Notes under the pieces: generated by a model
The model's database searches: none
Told to the model about the DNA's origin: nothing
What the model saw: the letters and a program-made list of their open reading frames with translations, nothing else
Position numbers and translations under genes: made by a program
Part shown: piece by piece, positions 12,190 through 19,532 of the stretch
How positions within the stretch are numbered: position 1 is the stretch's first letter
How the letters are laid out: every line of letters begins with the position of its first letter
Virus record (IMG/VR): IMGVR_UViG_3300034019_000158
Location: 1 to 30,837 of that record
Source of the DNA: a virus
Strand: one strand, 5' to 3'
Length of the DNA: 30,837 nucleotides

Positions 12190-13635
12190 ATGTACACCGG
12201 CTTCAATAATTACGACCGGCCGATTGCGCAGCGCCGCGTTACTCGCGTGCAGGATGCCAATACGGCGTGGTATGCACAAGAGCCGCATTGGATCCTGATC
12301 GAGGATTTGCTGCAAGGCACCTATGGGATGCGCCGCAAGCATCGCCGTTACCTACCGCAAGAGCCACGTGAGCTAGATGAGTCCTACGACAACCGCCTAG
12401 CACGCAGCGTAGTGTCGCCGTATTACCAGCGCCTTGAACGGATGCTGGCTGGTATGTTGACGCGCAAGCCAGTGCGGCTTGACGACACGGCAGATGTGAT
12501 CCGCGAGCAGTTGTTTGATGTTGATTTGCAAGGCGATGACCTCAACGTTTGGACCTATGAAACCACCCGCAAGATGGTCCGTTATGGCCACGTTGGTGTA
12601 TTGGTGGATGCACCTGCTGATGGGGGTCGACCCTACTGGGTGACCTACACGCCACGGCAGATCCTTGGCTGGCGCGCTGAGCAGCAGGAAGGCCGGCAGG
12701 TGCTAACGCAACTGCGACTTGCCGAAACGGTCACCGTGCCTGATGGTGAGTTTGGCGAAAAGGCAGTGGAGCAAATCCGTGTATTGACGCCAGGTGAGTT
12801 TCAACTACACCAAAAGCAAGACAACGGCGACTTTAAAGTTATCGACGAAGGCCGCACAAGCCTTTCTGAGATTCCTTTCTCAGTTGCCTATGCGCAGCGC
12901 CATGGCTTTATGGAGTCACGGCCGCCGCTGGAGGATATCGCTGAGCTGAACCTCAAGGCTTATCAAATCCAAAGCGATCTCGATAACCAGCTTCACATCA
13001 GCGCTGTGCCGATGCTGGCGTTTTATGGCTTCCCATCTGCAGCAGAGGAGGTTAGCGCTGGACCTGGCGAGGCGATCGCATTCCCTGCTGATGGCCGCGC
13101 TGAATACATCGAACCTGCTGGCCGCAGCTTTGATTACCAGTTCCGCAGGCTTGAGCAGCTTGCATTGCAGATCAATGAGCTAGGACTATCGGCAGTGCTA
13201 GGACAGAAGCTATCCGCTGAAACCGCCGAGGCAAAGCGCATTGATCGCAGTCAAGGCGACAGCACCATGATGGTGATTGCGCAGAATGTGCAGGACATGA
13301 TCGACAACTGCCTGCAGTTTCATGCGCAGTACATCGGCAGCAACACATCACCTGGCAGCAGCTACGTCAACCGTGACTTCCTCGGTACACGCCTTGAACC
13401 GCAGGAGATCCAAGCGCTGCTGCAGCTTTACACCGCAGGCACCATCACGCAGGAAACCTTACTGCGAGAGCTTGCCGAAGGCGATGTACTAGGCGACGAC
13501 TTTAACGTGGATGAGGAGCTTGAAGCTACGGCCAATGCGGGGCTTGATCTACAACCTGCTGGATTGGGTGACCGACCGCTTAGTGGACCTGATGATCTGG
13601 ATGGAACCGAGGAAACCGAGGAGGCAAGAGCTTGA
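12190..13635 (+). CDS. Portal protein (DUF4055-like), 481 aa
   Basis: This protein forms the dodecameric DNA channel at one capsid vertex. The gene follows the terminase and precedes the head morphogenesis gene, and the length is normal for siphovirus portals. Recognisable parts are YDNRLARSVVSPYYQRLERMLAGMLTRKP (about 66-94), MVRYGHVGVLVDAP (about 128-141), an extended wing (YWVTYTPRQILGWR), and the long stem helix before and after LGQKLSAETAEAKRIDRSQGD, typical of DUF4055 portals. The C-terminus is acidic and Gly-rich (DDLDGTEETEEARA). The ATG at 12190 has no clear SD. Confidence 0.85.
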   Translation: MYTGFNNYDRPIAQRRVTRVQDANTAWYAQEPHWILIEDLLQGTYGMRRKHRRYLPQEPRELDESYDNRLARSVVSPYYQRLERMLAGMLTRKPVRLDDTADVIREQLFDVDLQGDDLNVWTYETTRKMVRYGHVGVLVDAPADGGRPYWVTYTPRQILGWRAEQQEGRQVLTQLRLAETVTVPDGEFGEKAVEQIRVLTPGEFQLHQKQDNGDFKVIDEGRTSLSEIPFSVAYAQRHGFMESRPPLEDIAELNLKAYQIQSDLDNQLHISAVPMLAFYGFPSAAEEVSAGPGEAIAFPADGRAEYIEPAGRSFDYQFRRLEQLALQINELGLSAVLGQKLSAETAEAKRIDRSQGDSTMMVIAQNVQDMIDNCLQFHAQYIGSNTSPGSSYVNRDFLGTRLEPQEIQALLQLYTAGTITQETLLRELAEGDVLGDDFNVDEELEATANAGLDLQPAGLGDRPLSGPDDLDGTEETEEARA

Positions 13636-13855
13636 TTATCACGTCAGCGCTCTGCCGGAACAGGTCTTAGCCATCGTGCGCATCAGCTGGTACAAGGAAG
13701 GCAGGCCAGATGAGATTGACGAAACGATCTTGTACGAAGACGGGCAAAATGGTTACGACGCATTCGCTGCATTGGTCACTACTGCATTGAACCGCGGCGC
13801 TAATGTCAGCATCCGCAGCGGCTATCAACCGGAAGATCTTGGCATTGAACGATGA
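13601..13855 (+). CDS. Small protein between portal and head morphogenesis genes, 84 aa
   Basis: Several ATGs are in frame (13511, 13535, 13592, 13601). The last keeps the overlap with the portal to 35 bases and gives MEPRKPRRQELDYHVSALPE. The conserved-looking core is EQVLAIVRISWYKEGRPDE, then DAFAALVTTALNRGANVSI, a mixed alpha/beta fold of one small domain. The stop overlaps the next ATG as ATGA. No family name can be given. Position suggests a head accessory or a regulator of portal assembly, with low certainty. Confidence 0.55.
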   Translation: MEPRKPRRQELDYHVSALPEQVLAIVRISWYKEGRPDEIDETILYEDGQNGYDAFAALVTTALNRGANVSIRSGYQPEDLGIER

Positions 13856-15066
13856 GCACACCAGAAGCGCTCTACCGCAATGCAATAGACCTCAACCGCT
13901 ACAGCAATAGCGTTGCGCGGCGTGTCATCAATGCTTACAACGACATCATCATTGATGCGGTCAATCAGCTGCGCACGATTGACGAGCTGTCCGCACCAGT
14001 CAAAGCGGCACGGCTGCGTGCAATTCTTGCTCAGTTGAAGGACAGCCTGGCAACCTGGGCAGGCGATGCAACTGAGCTGACAGCATTAGAGCTGCAAGGC
14101 ATTGCAGAGCTGCAGTCGGAGTTTGTGACCGATCAACTGCGGCGTGCATTGCCAGCAGGTGCACGTGATGCGGTGCGCACCGTTGAGATCAGCCCGCAAT
14201 TTGCGCAGTCAGTGGTCACCACTGATCCAACGCAGATCAATGTGGTGGCGTTGTCGGACGACCTGTTCAAGTCTGTCTATGGCGCGGAAGCCCTAGCGCA
14301 GCAGGCTGGCACCGGCACGTTCAGCCTCACCGCTGCCAAAGGCGCCACAATCACACTGCCCAATGGCGAAGTGGTCACCAAAGCATTTCGCGGCATTGCC
14401 GTTGATCAGGCTGAGCGGTTTAGCCAAGTCGTGCGGCAAGGCTTGCTGACTGGTGAGCCGACGCCAGCCATTGCCAAGCGGCTGATCGGAAACCTTGAAT
14501 TTGGCGAAGAAGCCAAAACCGTGAAGCAGCTAGTTGCAGCAGGCGGCCAGGCAACAGCGGTTGCCGACAATCAGATCGTTAGCCTTGTGCGCACCAGTAT
14601 CAACCAAGTAGCCAATGCAGCTAGTCAGCAGGTATATGAAGCCAATCAAGACATCACTAAGAAGTATCGCTATGTGGCAACACTGGATACCCGCACCAGC
14701 AGCATTTGCCGTGCACTGGATGGCCGTGAGTTTGAATACGGCAAAGGGCCAACGCCGCCGCAGCACTTCAACTGCCGCAGCACGACAGTGCCGGTGATTG
14801 ACTACGACGAGCTAGGTTTCACGCCACCACCGCCAGCAAAGCGTGCATCATCAGGTGGCCAGGTGCCGGCGGATCAGACTTACGGGCAGTGGCTGGCAAA
14901 GCAAGACCTTGAGACCAAGGCAAAGGCGTTGGGCGCCAACAAAGTGCCCTACTTCAACCGACTTGCCGACAAGTATGGCCCGACTGATGCCATCGCCAAG
15001 CTAGTCCGCGATGATGGCTCAGAGCTAACCTTAGATCAGCTTCGTGCACGATATGGACCTGCCTAG
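13852..15066 (+). CDS. Head morphogenesis protein, SPP1 gp7 / Mu gpF type, 404 aa
   Basis: This is a minor head protein that associates with the portal and helps genome ejection or capsid assembly in related phages. The family domain is plain at residues 272-317: YRYVATLDTRTSSICRALDG, then PPQHFNCRSTTVPVI, with the paired Cys and His typical of the fold. Before it lies a helical region with LVRTSINQVANAASQQVYEAN (about 245-265). The C-terminal 80 residues (TYGQWLAKQDLETKAKALG ...) match the extension common in this family. The ATG overlaps the preceding stop. Confidence 0.92.
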   Translation: MSTPEALYRNAIDLNRYSNSVARRVINAYNDIIIDAVNQLRTIDELSAPVKAARLRAILAQLKDSLATWAGDATELTALELQGIAELQSEFVTDQLRRALPAGARDAVRTVEISPQFAQSVVTTDPTQINVVALSDDLFKSVYGAEALAQQAGTGTFSLTAAKGATITLPNGEVVTKAFRGIAVDQAERFSQVVRQGLLTGEPTPAIAKRLIGNLEFGEEAKTVKQLVAAGGQATAVADNQIVSLVRTSINQVANAASQQVYEANQDITKKYRYVATLDTRTSSICRALDGREFEYGKGPTPPQHFNCRSTTVPVIDYDELGFTPPPPAKRASSGGQVPADQTYGQWLAKQDLETKAKALGANKVPYFNRLADKYGPTDAIAKLVRDDGSELTLDQLRARYGPA

Positions 15067-15352
15067 CCTGCGGCATTTTGAGAATCGCGGCATCTTTTTT
15101 GTTAGCTCTGATCCAGTTGAAGCCCTGCATGGCGAGGCATGGGTACCAGCTATCTACACCGACAAGGGCTGGGCAACAGCAGACGGCTCTACACTGTTAA
15201 CAGGTATTGAGGAATGGCGCGATGCCGCTGAAGCGGGGCAAGTCGCAGGCTGCAGTATCAGCCAACATCAAAACCGAGATGAAAAAAGGCAAGCCGCAAA
15301 AACAAGCGGTGGCAATCGCGCTCGCAAAAGCCGGCAAGTCACGCAAGGGTAA
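15053..15352 (+). CDS. Small protein overlapping two neighbours, 99 aa
   Basis: The ATG at 15053 lies inside the end of the morphogenesis gene. A GTG at 15044 is possible. Residues 1-65 look like a genuine domain: HFENRGIFFVSSDPVEALHG and AWVPAIYTDKGWATADGS, with beta-strand alternation. The last 43 codons overlap, in another frame, the well-formed basic gene at 15222-15359, and read as low-complexity polar sequence. The true protein may therefore be the N-terminal domain with a tail fixed by the overlapping gene. The function is unknown. Confidence 0.5.
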   Translation: MDLPSLRHFENRGIFFVSSDPVEALHGEAWVPAIYTDKGWATADGSTLLTGIEEWRDAAEAGQVAGCSISQHQNRDEKRQAAKTSGGNRARKSRQVTQG

Positions 15353-15359
15353 GAAGTGA
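15222..15359 (+). CDS. Tiny basic protein, 45 aa
   Basis: The frame reads MPLKRGKSQAAVSANIKTEM, then KKGKPQKQAVAIALAKAGKS and RKGKK. The core S-A-N-I-x-T-E-M-x-x-G-K-P-x-K-Q-A-V-A-I-A-L is a pattern found in many small phage proteins, so it is very likely real despite a 131-base overlap with the gene at 15053. It is strongly basic with one amphipathic helix. The stop (15357-15359) overlaps the next ATG by one base. It is probably a DNA- or head-associated peptide, but no function is established. Confidence 0.75.
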   Translation: MPLKRGKSQAAVSANIKTEMKKGKPQKQAVAIALAKAGKSRKGKK

Positions 15360-15514
15360 TGGCTAAGAAGCCTGGCCTATACGCCAACATCGCCGCTAAG
15401 CGCAAGCGCATTGCGGCCGGCAGCAAGGAACGCATGGCACGCAAGGGTGAAGCGGGCAGGCCATCCGCTGCTGCATTCAAGGCGGCTGCTAAGACTGCGA
15501 AGAAAAAGAAATAA
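15359..15514 (+). CDS. Tiny basic protein, 51 aa
   Basis: The frame starts MAKKPGLYANIAAKRKRIAA, continues GSKERMARKGEAGRPSAAAF and ends in a Lys-rich tail (KTAKKKK). The L-Y-A-N-I-x-A-K-R-x-R-I-x-A-G-S core is a recurrent small phage protein. It starts in a TGATG overlap with the previous gene, so the two basic peptides are co-translated. It lies in the head module. A role in nucleic-acid binding inside the capsid is plausible but unproven. Confidence 0.75.
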   Translation: MAKKPGLYANIAAKRKRIAAGSKERMARKGEAGRPSAAAFKAAAKTAKKKK

Positions 15515-15554
15515 TCAGCACGGCTAGAATGCGATTATGAATTTATAAAAGCCA

Positions 15555-16055
15555 ATGGCCCGTACCTACAAACGTGACTCCAGAGGGCGCTTTGCCGGCG
15601 GCGGCGGCGGCGGCGGCGGCGGTAAATCCAAGTCCGGCTCTACGCGCTCCGCTAACACTGCTCGCTCTAAAGAATTAAGAGCTAAAGGCACAACTGCCAT
15701 CGGCGGTCGCGTCAAGGCGCAAGGCTTTTCTGGTCAAAAAGCCGCTCAGCAACGCGCCGGCGGACTTCGAGCCACCAGTACAAAAGGCTTGAAAACAAAA
15801 GGCACCGGTGCAGGTGCAGGCACTCGTGCTGGCATGAAGGCCAGCGCTGCTCAGGCTGGAAAATCACGCTCTAAGGCTGCCTCTAAGGGCGCCAAGAAAA
15901 TGAGCAAGGCTCCGGTGAGCGCTGCTAAAACTCGCTACAAGGAGCTGAGCGGCCGCGCTCGTCAGTCCTCGCCGTTCCGTTCTGCAGCGGACAACCGCAA
16001 AGCCGCTGGTGCTAAGCGCAGCCTTGCAGCAATGATCAAAAAGCGCGGGCGTTAA
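15555..16055 (+). CDS. Basic Gly/Ala/Lys-rich protein, 166 aa
   Basis: The N-terminus MARTYKRDSRGRFAGG resembles that of the larger basic protein at 9208 (MARRYARDNRGRFSS). A run of nine Gly from a GGC triplet repeat (about 15597-15622) follows. After that come Lys/Arg/Ser/Ala-rich sequence and repeats such as TKGLKTKGTGAGAGTRAG. It is almost certainly disordered and able to bind DNA or RNA. It sits just before scaffold and capsid genes. It may be packed in the head, or help condense or eject DNA, by analogy with basic core proteins; this is inferred from composition only. Confidence 0.65.
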   Translation: MARTYKRDSRGRFAGGGGGGGGGKSKSGSTRSANTARSKELRAKGTTAIGGRVKAQGFSGQKAAQQRAGGLRATSTKGLKTKGTGAGAGTRAGMKASAAQAGKSRSKAASKGAKKMSKAPVSAAKTRYKELSGRARQSSPFRSAADNRKAAGAKRSLAAMIKKRGR

Positions 16056-16298
16056 TTAGCTTGCGAATTCATCCCAAGTTCCCAAGCTTTCCATAATCTC
16101 TTGGGCAAAATCGGTGATGAACACCAAATCGCCATCCTCATCTTGAGCGATGGCGATAACTCTTGACAGGTGCATGTTGCCAACGGCAGCAAATAAACAC
16201 ACCTCATTGCCGTCTTCGTCGACATCAATGATCCGCTTCAACGCATTGCGAATAGCTCGTGATCCAAGGCCGTCTGGGTCCGATGCGATAATTTCCAT
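16056..16298 (-). CDS. Lone minus-strand acidic protein in the head module, 80 aa
   Basis: The ATG is at 16298-16296, and its stop lies exactly next to the stop of the plus-strand basic gene (16055/16056). The sequence MEIIASDPDGLGSRAIRNAL, then RIIDVDEDGNEVCLFAAVG and VIAIAQDEDGDLVFITDFA, is a plausible alpha/beta domain with repeated D-E-D-G turns. No plus-strand frame competes here. It is very acidic, in contrast to its basic neighbours. It is the only leftward gene inside the rightward late region, so it needs its own promoter in the 35 bases before the next gene. It could be an antisense-placed regulator or moron. No family is recognised. Confidence 0.65.
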   Translation of the reverse strand: MEIIASDPDGLGSRAIRNALKRIIDVDEDGNEVCLFAAVGNMHLSRVIAIAQDEDGDLVFITDFAQEIMESLGTWDEFAS

Positions 16299-16333
16299 GC
16301 GGCTAGCCTAGTCCAGCGACGGCCAATGGCGCC

Positions 16334-16606
16334 ATGATCACCTACCGCGGCGAGCAGTTTGACGGCTACAACAAGCCGAAGCGGACGCCAAAGCATCCGA
16401 ACAAATCGCACGCGGTGCTCGCCAAGGAAGGCGACAAGGTAAAGCTGATCCGTTTTGGGCAGCAAGGCGTTAGCGGTAGCCCATCACGCGAGGGTGAATC
16501 TGCCGCGGCCAAAGCACGCCGCACATCCTTCAAAGCGCGTCACGCTAGCAACATTGCCAAGGGCAAGATGTCTGCTGCGTGGTGGGCAGATAAAGAGAAG
16601 TGGTAA
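16334..16606 (+). CDS. Conserved small phage protein, 90 aa
   Basis: The protein contains NKSHAVLAKEGDKVKLIRFG, then QQGVSGSP, and the C-terminal block SFKARHASNIAKGKMSAAWW. This is a pattern recognised from small proteins of many podo- and siphoviruses, where it occurs near structural genes without an assigned role. The ATG at 16334 starts 35 bases from the divergent minus-strand gene. The strong basic/aromatic C-terminus (SAAWWADKEKW) suggests binding to a nucleic acid or a virion partner. The family resemblance is good; the function is unknown. Confidence 0.75.
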   Translation: MITYRGEQFDGYNKPKRTPKHPNKSHAVLAKEGDKVKLIRFGQQGVSGSPSREGESAAAKARRTSFKARHASNIAKGKMSAAWWADKEKW

Positions 16607-16610
16607 CGTA

Positions 16611-16641
16611 GAGGTGTAATTAAGCCTGCGGCTTATCCATG
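16611..16641 (+). promoter_or_regulatory. Shine-Dalgarno separated from start by a spacer hairpin
   Basis: GAGGTG (16611-16616) is 22 bases from the scaffold ATG (16639), too far for normal use. The intervening TAAGCC-TGC-GGCTTA (16621-16635) is a perfect 6-bp hairpin. If folded, only 7 bases remain between SD and ATG, an optimal distance. This resembles the known split ribosome-binding sites of phage T4. Confidence 0.5.
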
Positions 16642-17310
16642 TCTGATGAACAACAAACCCAAGAGTCTGCGACTACTGGGGTTGAAGCTGAAGCGTTGCA
16701 GCGCAGCGTAGAAGCACTAGAGCGCAAGAATCAAGAGTTGATTGCTGAGCTGCGTGCAGCAAAGAAATCCAAGACGCCTGATGGGGTCAATGTTGATGAA
16801 CTGCTGGAATTCAAGCGCAACTACGAGCAGCAACAGCTCGAATCGCAAGGCAAGTATCAAGAAGCCCGGCAGGCTTTGGAGCAGCAGTTCCGTGAGGCGA
16901 CGGCGGAGAAGGACCAGCGCATTGCAACACTTGAAGCCCGCGTCCGCGAGCTAGAGCTTGTTACGCCTGCGGTCACGGCACTGGCTGACATCGTGCACGA
17001 TCCTGATCTCGTGCTGAAGACCAAGTTGTCGCCTGATGCAATCCAGCGCGAGGCAGACGGCACCGTGGTTATTGTGGACGGCTACGAGCGTAAGCCTGTC
17101 GCTGAATGGGCCAAGACACTGCCGGCATGGATGCAGAAGCAACCCAAGCCACAAGGCAGCGGTGCGCCAACCGGCGGCAGCAATGGCACCATTCCGGCTG
17201 GCATAAGCAATCCATTCAGCCGCGATAGCTTCAACCTCACAGAGCAGTCGCGGCTATTCCGTACAGACCGCGACCTATATGAGCGGATGAAAGCTGCAGC
17301 TAACCGTTAG
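16639..17310 (+). CDS. Capsid assembly scaffold protein, 223 aa
   Basis: Directly upstream of the major capsid gene, the protein is acidic, Gln/Glu-rich and predicted to be a long coiled coil (about residues 15-110: AEALQRSVEALERKNQELIA ... EKDQRIATLEARVRELE). A short folded part (VVIVDGYERKPVAEWAKTLPAW, about 146-168) and a Gly/Pro-rich linker follow. The C-terminal segment FSRDSFNLTEQSRLFRTDRD (about 193-212) probably binds the coat protein. This build is typical of scaffolds in this type of phage. Translation may depend on the spacer hairpin described upstream. Confidence 0.85.
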   Translation: MSDEQQTQESATTGVEAEALQRSVEALERKNQELIAELRAAKKSKTPDGVNVDELLEFKRNYEQQQLESQGKYQEARQALEQQFREATAEKDQRIATLEARVRELELVTPAVTALADIVHDPDLVLKTKLSPDAIQREADGTVVIVDGYERKPVAEWAKTLPAWMQKQPKPQGSGAPTGGSNGTIPAGISNPFSRDSFNLTEQSRLFRTDRDLYERMKAAANR

Positions 17311-17394
17311 CATTTGAGTGTCTGCTCGTGATGGCTGCGCCACATAGAGCCTGGGGCTGCGCCCACATCCGTAAACCCTTTTTGAGGATTAGTC

Positions 17395-18426
17395 ATGGCG
17401 ACTCTTCGCTCTGACATCATCATCCCCGAGGTATTTACGCCTTACGTCATTGAGCAAACCACTCAGCGCGATGCCTTCCTGGCCTCCGGTGTGGTGCAGC
17501 CTCTGGCGGAGCTGAATGCCACCGAGGGCGGTGATTTCATCAACGTTCCCTTCTGGAAAGCAAACCTTTCCGGCGATTTCGAGGTGCTGACCGACAGCAC
17601 CAGCCTCACCCCTGGCAAGATCCAAGCTGACAAGCAAGTTGGCGTGATCCTGCACCGTGGCCGTGCTTTTGAGTCTCGTGATCTGGCCGCTCTTGCTGCC
17701 GGTTCTGACCCTATGGCCGCCATTGGCGCCAAGATCGCTGACTACATCGCTAACCAGCGCCAAAAGGATCTGCTGTCCTGCCTTGGCGGTGTGTTCGGCA
17801 GCCTGGGATCCACCTCCAGCTCTGCTGCCTTCTTTGGCCTGACCATTGATGGCGAGTCTGGTGATACCCCCACCACTCTGAGCCCCCGTCACGTTGCCGA
17901 AGCCCGCAGCCTGCTGGGCGATCAAGGCGACAAGCTGGCTGCTGTTGCCATGCACTCCAAGGTCTATTACGACCTCGTTGAGCGCAAGGCAATCGACTAC
18001 GTGACCGAGACAGACGCACGTCTAACCTCTAGCGTCACTGACTTCGTTGGCGGCAGCATCGCTGGTGCCTACGGTCCCGTGAGCGTGCCGACCTACATGG
18101 GTCTGCGCGTGATCGTGTCTGACGATGTGCAGACCGATGGCAGCGGTTCTTCGACCGAATACGCCACCTATTTCTTCACTCAAGGCGCTGTTGCCAGCGG
18201 TGAACAGATGGCGATGCAGACCGAAACCGATCGTGACATCCTCGCCAAGAGCGATGCCATGTCGATCGACCTGCACTACTGCTACCACCCCGTTGGCGCT
18301 AAGTGGGCGGTGACTACTGCCAACCCCACTCGCGCTCAGCTGGAAACGGTTGCTAACTGGTCGAAGGTGTACGAGCTGAAGAACCTCGGCATCGTGCGCG
18401 CCACCAACACCTCTAACTTCGATTGA
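17395..18426 (+). CDS. Major capsid protein, HK97-fold, 343 aa
   Basis: This is the main shell protein. The ATG has the best Shine-Dalgarno in the head module (TTTTTGAGGATTAGTC-ATG), in keeping with high expression. The N-terminus IIIPEVFTPYVIEQTTQRDA, the early GDFINVPFWKANLSGDFEVL, the segment HRGRAFESRDLAALAAGSDP, and the late AVAMHSKVYYDLVERKAIDY, then YGPVSVPTYMGLRVIVSDDV, match a well-known phage coat family with no protease-processed N-terminal arm. No capsid protease gene is seen, which agrees with a separate scaffold. Confidence 0.92.
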   Translation: MATLRSDIIIPEVFTPYVIEQTTQRDAFLASGVVQPLAELNATEGGDFINVPFWKANLSGDFEVLTDSTSLTPGKIQADKQVGVILHRGRAFESRDLAALAAGSDPMAAIGAKIADYIANQRQKDLLSCLGGVFGSLGSTSSSAAFFGLTIDGESGDTPTTLSPRHVAEARSLLGDQGDKLAAVAMHSKVYYDLVERKAIDYVTETDARLTSSVTDFVGGSIAGAYGPVSVPTYMGLRVIVSDDVQTDGSGSSTEYATYFFTQGAVASGEQMAMQTETDRDILAKSDAMSIDLHYCYHPVGAKWAVTTANPTRAQLETVANWSKVYELKNLGIVRATNTSNFD

Positions 18427-18437
18427 GGTAACTAACC

Positions 18438-18851
18438 ATGGCATCCATTTTTGAACTTGGTGACATCCCCGGCGGACTTCTGCCGGCTCAGATGAAACTG
18501 GCGGCTCCTACTGCGACCGCAACCCTGTCTGCAGCTAACAGCTACAACGTCATCATCCGCGGCGTACCTTCTGCTGCTGCCACTTACACCACTGCTACTG
18601 CTGCGGAAATCGTGGCTGCTATTGGCGGTGATTGCGCTATCGGCACTACCTTTATGGTGGTTGTCCTGAACGCTTCGGCTGGCGCTAACACCATCACCGT
18701 GGCTGGTGGCACTGACGTGACCGTTAGCGGCGTGGCAACTGTTGCTCAAAATGCCTCCAAGGTTTTCCTTGGTCGCGTGACTGCTGTTGTCTCTGGCTCT
18801 GAAGCGATCACCCTTTATGGTCTGGGTTCTACCGCTGCTGCGGTTGCCTGA
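18438..18851 (+). CDS. Probable head decoration protein, 137 aa
   Basis: The gene follows the capsid gene after 11 bases with SD GAGGT. The protein is small, Ala/Thr/Val-rich, without Cys, and built of alternating beta strands (PTATATLSAANSYNVIIRGV ... GTTFMVVVLNASAGANTITV). It is typical of trimeric decoration or head-fibre proteins placed right after the coat gene. No signal peptide or enzyme motif is present. The call rests on position and composition. A tail or fibre-like surface protein is the alternative. Confidence 0.65.
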   Translation: MASIFELGDIPGGLLPAQMKLAAPTATATLSAANSYNVIIRGVPSAAATYTTATAAEIVAAIGGDCAIGTTFMVVVLNASAGANTITVAGGTDVTVSGVATVAQNASKVFLGRVTAVVSGSEAITLYGLGSTAAAVA

Positions 18852-18853
18852 TT

Positions 18854-19051
18854 TTGGGCCTGTTCGCTTTCCGGCGACTGCGTGAACAGGAGGCTGCTTC
18901 TGCGGAGGCAGCCTCTCTTTCTATTGCAGAGCCCACACTTAAACTTGAGATGACGGAGCCACCCAACGATGGCAATAGCAATCAACGCAACCGTAGGGTC
19001 GGCAAGCGCAAACTCGTACCTGACGCTGGCAGCAGCGCAGGAGATCATTGA
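18854..19051 (+). CDS. Small protein with TTG start after decoration gene, 65 aa
   Basis: The TTG at 18854 begins MGLFAFRRLREQEAASAEAA, followed by an acidic Pro-rich middle and a basic tail. The G-L-F-A-F-R-R-L-R-E opening looks like a genuine small phage protein, and the EAAS repeat comes from an inverted repeat in the DNA. The 3' third overlaps the next gene by 83 bases in another frame. There is no clear SD. It could be a non-coding spacer with a terminator-like stem instead, so confidence is limited. Confidence 0.4.
   Translation: MGLFAFRRLREQEAASAEAASLSIAEPTLKLEMTEPPNDGNSNQRNRRVGKRKLVPDAGSSAGDH
18890..18925 (+). terminator. Possible terminator-like stem after the capsid genes
   Basis: GAGGCTGC (18890-18897) and GCAGCCTC (18908-18915) form a perfect 8-bp GC-rich stem with a 10-base loop, followed by TCTTTCTATT. 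The pyrimidine run is weak, so it might act as a partial terminator that lowers expression after the capsid and decoration genes. It could also simply encode the EAAS repeat of the overlapping ORF. Confidence 0.35.
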
Positions 19052-19532
19052 TGGCTTTGTGCAAGATGCTGATGTGACGGCATGGGCATCAGCTACCACT
19101 GATCAAAAGAATCGAGCGCTGTTTACCGCTACCCAACGGCTAGACCGTGAGCGGTTCCTAGGTGCTCGCGCTACCGATACGCAGGCATTGCAGTGGCCGC
19201 GTACAGGCGTGCGCAAGCCTGACACCTATATCAACACCTACGCGGTTGGGTTCCCGTTCCGCATCACGACGGATTACTTCACTGACACCGAGATCCCAAC
19301 GCAGGTGCAATATGCGCAGGTCGTGCTGGCAACGTATCTGAACAACAACCCTGATGGACTTGGCCTGAGCGGGCTTGAGGATTACAAGAACGTAAAGATC
19401 GGCAGCATTGACGTGACTCCTAACCTCGGTTACGGCGCTGTTGGTGTTGACAAGGTGCCGCCGATCATGGAGCGATACCTGACCGGGCTTAGAATTAGTG
19501 GACCAGGCAACTTTGCAATCAAGCGGTCATGA
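18969..19532 (+). CDS. Head-tail connector (DnaT-like/adaptor family), 187 aa
   Basis: The protein starts MAIAINATVGSASANSYLTL and contains AAAQEIIDGFV, then KNRALFTATQRLDRERFLGA, QALQWPRTGVR and a helical second half (PTQVQYAQVVLATYLNN). This arrangement is that of the phage family often labelled DnaT-like single-strand-binding, which lies at the adaptor position between capsid and stopper genes. It probably attaches to the portal ring to begin the neck. The ATG has ACGGAG upstream, and the stop overlaps the next ATG. Confidence 0.8.
   Translation: MAIAINATVGSASANSYLTLAAAQEIIDGFVQDADVTAWASATTDQKNRALFTATQRLDRERFLGARATDTQALQWPRTGVRKPDTYINTYAVGFPFRITTDYFTDTEIPTQVQYAQVVLATYLNNNPDGLGLSGLEDYKNVKIGSIDVTPNLGYGAVGVDKVPPIMERYLTGLRISGPGNFAIKRS

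Noticed and set aside
5406-13079. Two GCGATCGC (HIP1) octamers at 5406 and 13072
   Set aside because: HIP1 is enriched in many cyanobacterial genomes, but two copies in 30.8 kb is close to what chance would give, so it is not used as host evidence.
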